A stretch of 64,000 nt of DNA from Apostichopus japonicus (Eukaryota > Echinodermata > Holothuroidea > Aspidochirotida > Stichopodidae), in assembly GCF_037975245.1 (NCBI RefSeq), contig NC_092565.1:15839499-15903498 (forward strand), in the 5' to 3' direction. Made by a program: the position numbers and the translations under genes. The notes beneath the pieces are model-generated. The model did no database searches. It was not told where the DNA came from and was given only the letters and a program-made list of their open reading frames with translations. Shown here in pieces: positions 43,061-54,469 of this stretch (position 1 is its first letter; each line of letters starts with the position of its first letter).

Positions 43061-46000
43061 GCTATACATTTCATTTCTTATAGAGTTGAGCTCAGTCTGA
43101 TGTCTGTGCCACTGTTGCCATGGTAATCATCTGATGGCTCTCCACAAGAAGTGCAAACAGTCAATATACTACTAGTACTGTATTGTATTAATTACAAGTT
43201 TCTAATCAGAAGCAATAGTTTTTAGTCTTTCTGTCTTGTGTTTTCTTTTGCTAGAAACTTTTCAGTAACTGTTTAGAAGAACCACAGTTAACCAGTCCAA
43301 TTCCCATGTATTTAACTATTAAATGAATTTCATACATCATAAATTCATAGTTCACCCGTTGGAACATAAATTTCAGCATCTTTAAAGCTTTAAAAGTTTT
43401 GAATTGTTTGGCATATAAATAGTTGTTCCTGTTTCATATACACTAAGATTTAGAAATCTGTCAACTGCATATCGTTTGGGAACGAAATTTTTTTTTTTCA
43501 AAGATAAAAACTAGAATATTAGTTGGTTGTCTATATTTGTTCATCATTATACTGTTAGATGTGATTAAGTTATTGCAAAGTTCCAAAACAATTGAGTCGC
43601 TTCAAATTTGAGAATTTACAAACAAAACATGAAGGTGGCCTTACTTAGTGGCTGAAATACAGGAAGATGACATTAAGCACTTGCTAGGTGTTGGGAAGCA
43701 TTAAAAAATTTCTTCGTAAAACATTCTTCAATAGTGTGCTTTTCAAAATTCTATCTTAGATTTATAGACTTTTCATGTATATTGACTTTTCAAATATTAT
43801 GATAGGTTAGTGTTAGTTTTTAATAGTCAATCCTATTTACAAAATGCCATTTTCCTGCACCAGTTTGTTCAGAGGACAGTCTTTCAGTGAAGTGTTGCCT
43901 TTTTTTGTTTATCAAGTACAGAGTTTTAGTTAAAGTGTTTGTCTAGATAGAGTATCTCACACTGTTGACATCTTTTTTTGTAATCATGATGTTGATTTTG
44001 TTGATAAGCAATCTTAACCAATTCCTCAGAAAACAGACTTAATGTAATACCTCAATTTGTTGATGCTGGTAATAGCTTTTATACACAAGTCAGCATGTTG
44101 AGATAACTTTTTTCAACATGTTGACTTACACCAACATGGATGAGTATTAGACCTTTTATTATGATGACTGCTACTTAAAGTCTACATTGTGTCAGAAGCT
44201 GTTGACATTGGAAAATATCAACATGGTAAAATTAGTTACCTCAACATGGTTACATTTGGTTTGTTACCTTTGAGATCTCTGTCATAGGGATTAAGCTATA
44301 TATGTTGTCAACTTTTGGACATCAGTCTCAGAATTATAGCTAAAACAAAGAACTTATTTGTTCTAATTTAGTAGGATTTGATGGCTAGTCATTGTTGTCA
44401 CTAAATCACTTATGTGGCACTTTTAACAAAAGAAGCACAGAACAGTCACATCAAAGCCATGTTACTAGGGAAGGGTGTACCATCCCTTCCAGTACCCCAT
44501 CACATCCGACAGGATGATGAAATGTAATTAGACAATTTCTTCATTAAGTAATGGTTCCAGATTAGTGGACATAATAAGGAAATAATGACAGGATAAATAT
44601 TGCAGCAATTTGAAGCTGTGAACAGAAATGAGAGATTTAGAATTTGTAATAAAAATTGTTTATTGTCTGAGTGGGTTTTCAGGGTTTTTCTTCAGTACTA
44701 AATTATATGAGGCTATTCCATAGAGTGAAATTTGTAGTAAAATATGTATTTTTTTGTAATCAAATTTCAAAGTTAACTTTTTAATCACATTTTACATAGT
44801 TCTATTTCTGTTTGGGTAAGTCTATGAATAATAGCTTTGCTCCTGCAATACTTTAACAACAACGAAAGATGTCAATGCTTATTTTGGAATATCACCACAG
44901 CACTGAAATAATTATATTTGTCTTCATCAATTGTCAATTTTGTAAATGAACTTCTGTTTAGATAGACAAAGTGGCCTTAAGAATACGGGTGGCTGCACAT
45001 TGTTCCTTTCTCTTGTTTTTACCCAAAAATTTGATTTGTTGCTGCTGAAATGATTAAATATATTCTTAAAGAGTGTATGAAAGTGGGTTTAGAACCATTA
45101 AGTCTTTCAGGATGAAAAACAGATAAAATGTGACAATCAATTTCCCAAAAATATTTGAAAAGAGGGCTGTATGGAAATATTTAGCATAATGTTGTCAAAG
45201 AGAGAATGTCAAAGAGAAAAAGGGTTTTAGATTCAATTTCATAAAAAAAAAATGAAGAAGTAACATGTTAAAAATAAATTCACATGGACAGCTCAATGGG
45301 GACAAAGAAACACTGCATTCTGAATAATCGACCAACTTTTGTGTATAGTTTGCCAAACCATCCCATATTATGTGTTTGATGTTTTTCGACCTATCAGACC
45401 ACCAAATTTGTGACTGTTCAAACTTCTGTTATTTTTATAATTGCATGAGAACTAAAAAATAGCCATCGTTGTCAATAAAACGCTGTTAACACATCCGATG
45501 CGACGTTTTAATGGTCATGTGACTAGGAAGCATGTATACAACACCAGTACCCTACCTGGAGCTAGCGGGATGTAATTATACAGTGTTTTGATGGTAGTGA
45601 GACTACATGGAGGTATTGTCAGAACACTCGCTACTTCCTTCAGAAGCAGAGGTTCTCATCAAAGAAAACCCAGCAAAGTAGCCAATGGAAATTATTAATT
45701 GTTGGAATCAAGGGAAAAGGGCAAATATTTATGACACAGTGGACCAAGTTTAATTCCCTTAGTTTGAAATTAAATGAATCAATTTTCCCTCTAATCTCTC
45801 TCTCTCTCTCATTTCCCAAGTGAATTTTGTTAAGTTTTACAGTTTATGTTATTTTGTATTTGCTAATGTGGTGAGACGCATCTTTCAAGCACAAATTCTT
45901 TCAATTGAATAACATTTCCCATACTCTGGGATTATGAATAATGATTATATGAATGCTTTACATTTTTAACTTTACATACTTGAGATTGCACAAAGTTTTG

Positions 46001-48169
46001 TCTTATTGTCCATATACGATGAATATTGGTTCATGGAAATTGCTTTTGTGTGTGTATATCATCAATACAATTTATTCTTGTTTTATTGGCTTAGTTACCG
46101 TCAAAATATAGTAATTTTGTAGTATTTTCAATGAGAAATGTTGATACTTCAGTGATCTTCAATAGTATTAGTAGATATGTCTTTCAGCAAACTTCTCCTC
46201 AATGATGTTATCTTAACTGGTAAGTTTGTTCTTCATCTGAAATTGACCAGGTATATCAATGAGATCTCCTTAAACAGAATAGTACATATATCGTTTGTCA
46301 AAGATACAGAGGAAAGTGCATGTATTATCGGGGCTACACTTTGCCCAAACTTGTACCATTATTGTTAATAACACTAGAGTGTACCACTACACTCCTAGAA
46401 GAAGATGCAAAATAAATTCAGGTGGAATTAGCAATTTTGAGTAATTTTAGTTGCGACAATGTAACATCTTTATTCCTCCTCATGTACACAAACAAGTAAA
46501 CAGGAGATGTTTTTAGATAAATATTACACTGATCTTAAGATTACTTACACCTTAAGTTTGGTTGGGTGTAATTTGCCATACGTACGGTAGCACAAAATAA
46601 TAAACATACCATATGCATGTACAGCAGCACATGTTCTGTACATGGCATATTGCTATATAATATTACTTACGAGATTGTTCACAAATGTACAATGCATTTA
46701 TTAAAAGAGTTTTACAAACCCTACTCTCGCACCCCTCATTATATCCATGTTTTTAAGTATAGATCTTCACCTGCACATAGTGTTATGGATTTTTCACATA
46801 TGTCATATCGTAACAATTATCAAGTTTGTAATTTTTAAAGAATTTTTTTAGAATTCTCCGCACAAAATGTCAATAAATATATTGGGTTAATGTATGCTTG
46901 TTTTGAAATGGTATATTTTTCTTTATGTGCGTTAAGGTACTTAAGGATTCCTTTACAAAAAAAACGAAGAAATCACTATTAACTTTTAAGGCTTCTTGTG
47001 TTACTTCCCAATTATCGCTCCCTAAAGACGCCCTCTATTTAACTCAATCCCTTTCCCGGTTACTGAAAAGTCTCTTTTGCTCTGTCCCGTTTGATATCAA
47101 CAGATAAAGTCAGAAAACATTTTAGTTATGGTAATTGCAAGAGCTTGGATGCCATTAATGGTGGTAGGTAGGTCCCCATCATAGCAAGAACCGTCTCTGT
47201 CAGCAACCGTTATAGCGAATACATGAAAGTCTGCGCAAGATCGGCTTGAGGTATTGAAGACCATCTATCATGGTGACGGTTGTTGGCACCGTAAATTATC
47301 CTTGTGAGAATATCTGAACCCTACCCTACCCCGCCCCCCCCATCCCTGTTTAAGACTGGAGTAATCAGAAAAGATTTTCGAAATCTACAAATCATTTGTT
47401 TATATGGATGCAGAAGGGAAATTTCCCACATAAACAAAAGGAGGCGAGGGTGGCGGAAGCTCGTTGGGTCTACCTCCGAAACGAGCTTGTTTCTTGCATT
47501 TCATTGTAATAATCTTTTCGAGCAATGTTTATACAGTTTCATCCCTTTCATTGGTTCAATCTGGCTAAGAGGTATGTATATGGGCCAGGGGGGGGGGGTG
47601 GGGCACAGGTACATGTTTGAGTGGGGACCCTGTCTGATTGTCTAAATGGACATAGAAAAAGTCTTTCAGGTGAGGCAGGAAGGTGAGTACATCACGTGTG
47701 ACCGACTGTTCTTCACGTACAGATGGAAAGAAGGGTTATCGATCAACAAGCCCCAATCTTGGTCAAAGGTTACGTAAGCGAGGTACGCTGCATTTTCCGG
47801 TACTACCGGATTCATTTGACTTAATTTCCTTTCAAAGTGGTCCGAATGAAGGTAAATTATATCTTAAGTTAACTCCTGGACTTTTAAACATAAGATAGAC
47901 AATCTTAATTGCTTCCTTTTGGTTATGAGCCAATGGTATATATGGGCTTATAGTGATTAATTTGAAATAGGTAGTTTGTCATTGTTTTTTTTTGGTAGGA
48001 AGGCATTTACACAATGAGGAAATCAACCTTTTCGTGGAGTAGTTGAACTCTTTACCAATTAACTTTATCATTTCAAAAAAAAAAAAACATTCTTGACTGC
48101 GTACCCTGATATATCTAAGCTACTCGCTCCCCTTCTCATAAAATTAGAACAGTTTCTCATCTAACTAAA
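43061..48169. other. 3' flank of the DM13/DOMON gene and intergenic space
   Basis: No protein-coding exon or RNA gene was recognised. Several AATAAA motifs occur (for example at about 45475), any of which could serve the upstream gene. A C-rich then G-rich pair of patches lies at 47327-47345 and 47590-47605. A 43-codon frame from 47648 (MDIEKVFQVRQEGEYITCDR...) matches nothing recognised and is not called. A TATA-like GATATATCTAAG near 48107-48118 lies about 55 bp before the lipase start. Confidence 0.4.
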
Positions 48170-51100
48170 ATGTTGACTTTTAAATGTGCCATCTTTTTGG
48201 GAATACTTTCAATGTGCTTCTGTGGAGCATTTGGATGTGATCGACGCTCGGTGGAGAGGGTCTACGTCAATGTTGATACTGGTAAGTATTCCTTACTACA
48301 TTCTATAGAATAAGTTTTTAAAGAAACGTGGTGTGAAGTGGGCGGGGTTGGAGGGGTGCTTTGTGACCTTTGCTGCCCATCTGTACAGAAAAGAATCACG
48401 GTACGGTACCTCGTCAAAATGAAAAACCCATGGAAGCCGTAACTGTAACATTTATGGCGCATATATGCAACAGACATGAGTTTCTCGATGTAACGGATAG
48501 GCAGCTTCATTGCCGTTGGTTACTTTGTTGGAACGCCGCTATCTTCCCAGGTTCCTACATCTGTATATAATGGTAGGAGGGTACGTTACATGAATGTCAA
48601 GGAATCATTTGATATGGTACCTGAAAACAATCCGTTTCTCTGAAGTATACAAAAATCGCCATTTGGAATGGGAAAGTAAAACAAGGTTTGCGAATATAAC
48701 AGTATAATACATTTAATTTGTGGGACAAATTTCTGTATGACATGAGAAGGTGAATCACTCAATTACTATACAAGAAGTATAGAATCAGGCAAGTGGGTTG
48801 TGTCTTTGCTAGAATGAGAGTGTCCGATAATTATGAGTGAATATTACATATCTTGTTCAGAGAAATGCAAAGTCATTGAACGCAAAATGTAGCTCGAAGG
48901 TTGTCATTAGTTACGGAAAATGTTTGTCAGGAGTAGTGGCGTATAGGCAGAGGAGGTAGGTGGGAGCAAGGGCGTAGGAACCGGGGGGCTGGGGGGCGCC
49001 AGCCCCCCCAGTGAAAAATGTGGAGGGGCGGAAGTATCATTCCACCCCCCCCCCCCGGTTCGCAAGTCAGAAAACCCCTTCTTCATTTCCAAATGAGAAA
49101 AAAAATCTCATTTGGAGCACCAAATTGCATCTTAGGCCAGGTGAAAATACAAAATTAAGTTTACAAAATGGAGTGGGTATTGAAGTGTGCTATATTGCAA
49201 CAAATTGCATCTGAGGCCACCTGGAAATGCAAAACTAATTCCAAAGGGGAGGGGGACACCCCCTCCCCTTAGACCCCTCCCCCAGGCCGGCCATCAGTGT
49301 TCAGCCCCCCCCCCCCACTCAAAAGTACCTTCCTACGCCACTGGGTGGGAGTAAGGGTGGGATCTCCCCACAGACGTTTTCAGGTACGAAATGGGTTGGC
49401 AAAAGATATAAATAGCCATGATATATATGCTATTGGATAGGACACTTGTTTTATAGAACTGTGTGATTTGCTTCTCAGAAGGTTTGTTTTTTCAATTAAG
49501 CGATATCCTCAGCATGGAGAGAGATTTCTCTGACCAAGTTAACTTGATTCAGTGATTGTCAAAGTTCCGTGCGTCGTATGTAACTGGATTGTCGTTTATT
49601 TAATTAAAATATAAACATATTTTCATTTGGTTCATGCATACACTATAGATGTAAGCGATATATACCTACGTGTAACTATACCCACACGTATATACTGTTA
49701 CGTATTTGTAATCGTTTCATATCGTTAATATGTACGGTACAGGGCAGTATATCCACTGAGGACAATATTACACTATAGGTAATGTTACTTTAGGTTGTAT
49801 GATATTACGTAACACTGGCGGATCCAAGGGGGGGCAAGGGGGCCATGGCCCCCCAAAGGTGAGCCAAAAAGTGTTTCCGAACATCCGCTAAAACATATGA
49901 TTGGAACTTAAAAAAAATCGAGAGGAATAGCAGTGGTAGACTAGTCTAAACCTTTTCGTTTTCTGGTTTAAAATTAAATGCAGAGCTCCCAACTGACCCG
50001 CAATTCGCGGGAATTAGACCCGCATTCTAACACCCAAACCCGCTGACCCGCACAAGCGTCCGAAAAAAACCGCATTGTAATTGTCAAGTATACATAAAAA
50101 AATTTGCATCAAATTTTGACTTAGCAACCATCATTTCTTTAGCATTTAGCATAATAGAGTATAAAACCTCCTTTACAGCATCATTTGAACCTCAAATTAG
50201 CCTATATTTCTTTTCATTTGGGGCGAGCAGCGAACATTTTCATGCCACGGGAAAGAATGAATTATCACCTACTATTCAATTTATTGATGTTACACACAAA
50301 AAAATGCATATTTCTCAGAAAATTTTGGGTGACAAAAGCCTTTCTAAGTGCCACCATTTTACATGTAGGCATCACCAGGATTCCAAAAAAATCCAAAAGG
50401 GGGAGGGGGACACCCCCTCCCCTTATACCCTTCCCCCAGGATGGCGATTCGATGCATGGACCAGCATTTGCATTCTCAAGAGTTGGGAGCTATGTAAATG
50501 TATGAGCATGAGGAATTACAGTTTAACACCATTTTGCAGTTACAGGCTGGTTGTAAGAAATTTATAACCTATGAGAAATAAACTTTCTTGAGAAAGATGA
50601 TCCCAACTTTGTTTTATAAATATTTTAGAAAATTACACCTGGGAAACATTTTTTTTAGAAGTAAATTTACATCACCATTGTACACTTTTGTCGCACCAAA
50701 TTGCATCTGAGGGCATTCAGCAATAGAAAATTTTCCAAAGGGGAGGGGGTCACCCCCCCTTAGACCCCTCCCCCATATCACTCTAATGCCACTTTGGCCC
50801 CTCCCAAACAAAGGCCCTGGATCCGCCAGTGTTACGTAATAGTATATTACTTCATATTTTAGTAGTCTTAGTGATATAGGTAAATCTCAAATTCCCCCAT
50901 GATCAACTGTGGTTTGATCGCTTATCTCCAATTTGCCTCTGAAAGCAATATCATAGCAATTGTTGGTGTTTTGGGGGTAAATCTTTTTTTCTCTTTAATC
51001 CAAACTGATCCCATACATTTAAGGGGATCAAATAAAACGAGTGCATTTGTTGCAAAGGGTTTAAGATTGTGTCTTCGAGAAAGAAAACAAATGTAATCAA

Positions 51101-53870
51101 TTAATTAATTTGCCTTTTCTTTACAGTTGATATGCAAGAGGTATGTTTCGATGGGTTGGGATGTTTTAACAACAGCCTGTATTGTCACCGATTCGGTTTC
51201 CCTCCCGACCATCCGGATGCGACAAATACTCGGTTTTACTTATACACCAGATCAAACCCAGATCAACCGGATCAGCTAGATAGAAACGACAAGAAGACAT
51301 TTGGTCGTTTTGATCCTGTCCGAGAAACTAAAATAATCTTTCACGGTTACATGGATAGCCACCAAGTATCACATATGGTCAACCTGAGAGAGTCGATTTT
51401 ACGCACAGTAAGTGAAAAGATTAATAACGACAGGGGCGGATACAGGTTTTACAAAAGGAGGGGTGTGTGGCTTTCAGGTTGTTGATATCGACTCCTTTAT
51501 AGATGGGGGTGGGGTGGGGGTGGTGGGTATATCCCCAACGGAAGAAAACTCAGACTGGTAGTCGTGCTAATAACTACCTTAATTTTCGTGTGTAGCTGAA
51601 AAAGTATGCACACTCGCAGGCTTTCCCCTGGATATCCGCACACTGAATGAATGCCTACAAAATGATGAAGTTTTAGTTGCAGTTTGAAATTGACCGTAAC
51701 CACTGTCAGATAAATTTACTTTTTAATACCATTTTTGCGTTTGATTGCTAGCATTTGTCAAACAAATGTACGGAAGGTTAACTTTAATCAGGCATGTTGC
51801 AACAGGAAAGTTATTATCTTCAATAACTCATTTTCCAATATATTGTAGTTTTTCTTCAGTGACCAAAGTACACCAAATATTTTAGTGATTTTGTTTTAAT
51901 ATTTCTATTTAGCTTAAATAATGTCTTTGATTCAATTATAAGATTATTAAAACAATGGATTTACCATGGCGAACAGGGCAGAACTAAACATACAGACGTC
52001 ATCATGGAATTGGTGGTAAGAGAAAAAAAATCAGATATTTTAAATTTGAATATCGTAAAGTAAAATATAGTTGGATAATTGCCTAAATATAAGCGCAAAG
52101 GTTTGTGCTATGTTGTAGCACTATCGATGATATATCGACACTAAAAGTATATAGAAAGACATACAGAAGCGCATATAAACGGAATGCTTGACTGAAGACA
52201 TTTGATGTGTAATTTTAATAAGTAACATGTTTAAATCGTGACTCCTATAGGCTATACTTTATAATATGATGCGCTGTTTCCTATATATATGATTATTGTT
52301 TACACTCTCACAGGCTTCGTAGACAGGCCGGGCACAGGGGAGGCGACTTGTCCTTCCCACCAAACGTCCACCCCAGCGCAGACTACATGTTTGCCCGGGT
52401 CCACCTAAGCAACCATCACATGTACAAAAACTGCCCTTCCGACATAAACGCGGTCCCTCCTACTCAAAATTCCTGGCTCCGGACCTGTTTATTAATATTC
52501 CAAGCTGATGATGTCATTACATTTTACTCTTTACTTTATTCCACCCACAGGATAACGTTAACCTGATTATGGTCAATTGGAATGGAGGGGCTGATGGACA
52601 CTATCACACAGCACGTCTAAATATTAGAGTCGTTGGTAGACAGACCGCTACCATGATAAAGTTCATCAGAGAGAACTTTAACTCTGATATGAATATTCAT
52701 TTAATTGGTCATAGCCTTGGAGCTCATGCTGCTGGGTATGCAGGCGAGGAAGCTGGTGGAATACAAAGAATCACTGGTATTTAAATATATTCTTCCAAAT
52801 TCTTGCAAATTTAATATATTTACTATTTATTTGGACAAACGACTGTGTATGGGAGGCTATCACTTTGGAGTTATATCCTTACCACATCACGTGACTTTAT
52901 GTGAAACTGAAGTAGATTGCTCGTGCGCAGTTGTAAGAAACAATAGCAAATTCAGTCGTAAGATATAAGCAAACCTTTCTCCATTGATGGCGATCAAAAT
53001 AAATTTAGATAACATGTGCCAAGCCGTCATGACGTCATCGCAAGCGAATTACAATACTGTTCTTGAGAAGCAGTACTCGCGAGAAGGAACTTCGATATAA
53101 CGATCAAATCAAATTGATATGAAAGCAAAATTAAAAGAAATTCATATTCCGTCAAGCTGCTTTGAGATATTGAAGATATGTTTTACAATCTTATATCGAC
53201 AGGGCTGGACCCGGCTGGTCCTTGGTTTAGAAATGAAGTGAATCCTTGCCGCCTAGACATCACAGATGCTTCGTTTGTCGACGTCATACACACCAATGCA
53301 AACGCATATGGGTTTGGCCTCCCGGATCAGGTAGGATTTCGGTGATATCAAAATAGGACTGAAGGGCATATTTTGATTAACCGTAACATAACACCCCCCC
53401 CCCCCAAAAAAAAAAACAGTGGGAAGCTGCAAATGTAGATTTTTCGAAGCGTAATTTCTAGTACATATTGAAGCCGTATCAATGTGGTAGGTTAGTGTTC
53501 ACGTAACTGCATGTATTAAGTCGGTAACATGATCCAATTTTATCATTCCCAAAATCAAACCATTTCTTGTTTTTAACAGCTTGGCCACCAAGACTTTTAT
53601 CCAAATGGCGGGTCGAGCATGCCAGGATGCGGTATGTTTAGCGTTATCTGTCATCATCTTCGCAGTATTGGATATTTCATTGCAAGTATGAGCTGTCCAT
53701 TCACTGCGTACCGATGCGACAGCTGGGAAGATTTTACTTCTGGTGTTTGCAACACTGACTGTTCTAACGGAGTGTGTGCTGAGATGGGATATCACGTAGG
53801 GCAAAACCAATCAAGTGGAAAATATTACCTGAGAACCGAGAAATATGAACCATTTTGCTCTTCAAACTAA
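48170..53870 (+). CDS. Secreted single-domain pancreatic-type lipase, short lid (phospholipase A1-like)
   Basis: Five exons: 48170-48281, 51127-51407, 52551-52776, 53203-53330 and 53580-53870. All junctions are GT-AG and phases are consistent; the sum is 1038 bp, or 345 residues. Residues 1-22 are a signal peptide. Exon 2 carries the family N-terminus (EVCFDGLGCFNN, NTRFYLYT, TKIIFHGYMD). Exon 3 has VNWNGGA, NIRVVGRQ and the nucleophile motif GHSLGAHAAG (Ser186). Exon 4 has GLDPAGP (Asp209) and DVIHTNA. Exon 5 has CHHLRS (His275). The triad is complete. The lid between the paired cysteines, Cys266 and Cys273, is only six residues, against about 23 in pancreatic lipase. The protein stops where the PLAT domain would begin. 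Both traits point to phospholipase A1-like or galactolipase-like substrate use, which is inferred. It probably acts in digestion or is otherwise secreted. No other gene shares its transcription unit. Confidence 0.95.
48967..49343. mobile_element. Nonautonomous hAT-like element
   Basis: The left end is CAAGGGCGTAGGAACC and the right end, inverted, CAGTGGCGTAGGAAGG. Perfect 8-bp target duplications GGTGGGAG lie at 48959-48966 and 49344-49351. The 377-bp body has G/C runs near both ends. The GGGGAGGGGG ACA CCCCCTCCCC hairpin block (about 49195-49290) is close to the right end. It lies in intron 1 of the lipase. Confidence 0.92.
49813..50831. mobile_element. Nonautonomous hAT-like element hosting a nested element
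   Basis: The termini CACTGGCGGATCC and GGATCCGCCAGTG are perfect inverted repeats. Perfect 8-bp target duplications TTACGTAA flank them at 49805-49812 and 50832-50839; being palindromic, they make the inverted repeat look longer. The interior lacks transposase. The G/C hairpin block at about 50693-50775 is near the right end. A second element occupies 49981-50494. It lies in intron 1 of the lipase. Confidence 0.93.
49981..50494. mobile_element. Nonautonomous hAT-like element nested in 49813-50831
   Basis: The left end is CAGAGCTCCCAACT and the right end, inverted, CATAGCTCCCAACT. TAAATG flanks both ends (49975-49980 and 50495-50500); the missing two bases of an 8-bp duplication may have mutated. 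The GGGGGAGGGGGACACCCCCT block at about 50393-50450 is again near the right end. Removing this element restores a host element of about 500 bp. Confidence 0.8.
51431..51645. mobile_element. Possible small hAT-like element in lipase intron 2
   Basis: It starts CAGGGGCGGATACAGG just after exon 2 and may end at GGATATCCGCACACTG. The flanks AATAACGA and AATGAATG match poorly, so the boundaries are doubtful. Confidence 0.3.
52316..52505 (+). other. GC-rich, coding-like segment in lipase intron 2
   Basis: About 180 bp is clearly more GC-rich than its surroundings. The frame containing 52348-52350 stays open with a protein-like composition: LSFPPNVHPSADYMFARVHL followed by SNHHMYKNCPSDINAVPP. No family was recognised. 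It is not needed for the lipase, whose exons 2 and 3 join in frame without it. It could be a retrocopy or transposon fragment. Confidence 0.35.
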
Positions 53871-54029
53871 ATAAGCAGGCTGGACACTTAGAATAGTATC
53901 TTGTCGAGCAATTCATAGTTTTAGATTATGTTCGTAATTTAAGGTGTTGACTATTAAATAATGATGACAAAATCAAAACTTGAAGCAAAACGGAAATACA
54001 TCAGTTTTGAAATTAATCGAAGTTTTAGA
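53871..54029 (+). other. Start of the lipase 3' UTR
   Basis: The region follows the TAA at 53868-53870 and is AT-rich. There is no AATAAA before the palindrome that starts at about 54030. The first clear AATAAA is near 54609, which would put the palindrome inside the 3' UTR. Confidence 0.4.
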
Positions 54030-54233
54030 CCAACATGTTTGTTATTATACAAATAATGAATGGTTATGAGTGCAATAGTGCAAATATTTCATGAGTTGAA
54101 AGATGTAATTTGTTCCATTCAACGAGGCGCAGCCGAGTTGAATGGAACAAATTACATCTTTCAACGAATGAAATATTTGAACTATTGCACGAATGGAAAC
54201 CATTCATTATTTGTTTTATACAACATATTTTAT
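54030..54233. repeat. ~200-bp near-perfect palindrome after the lipase stop
   Basis: The left arm (54050-54123) and right arm (54137-54213) are near-perfect inverted copies, 74 and 77 bp. They share TTGAAAGATGTAATTTGTTC and CAAATAATGAATGGTT. The loop is the 13 bp GAGGCGCAGCCGA. Weaker complementarity continues outward to about 54030 and 54233. This resembles a foldback MITE. No target duplication was identified. If transcribed it forms a very stable hairpin. Confidence 0.93.
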
Positions 54234-54469
54234 TAAGATGGGTAAAATGCACTCATGCAACAGATTGTTTTGAACAGACAGGTTTCTCTGCTCTCTTACC
54301 ATTGAAAAAAGGGCTACCAAAAAAGTATAACCCATGGTTCTATTTCATAGAGTGGAATAGAGCGGATTTTGCATGCAATCAACGAGCCATTGACCAATCA
54401 AATGACCAGAATGCAATTAGATGTTGTATAAACTCCTTTAATATATATAACTCATGAATTGCACTGGTG

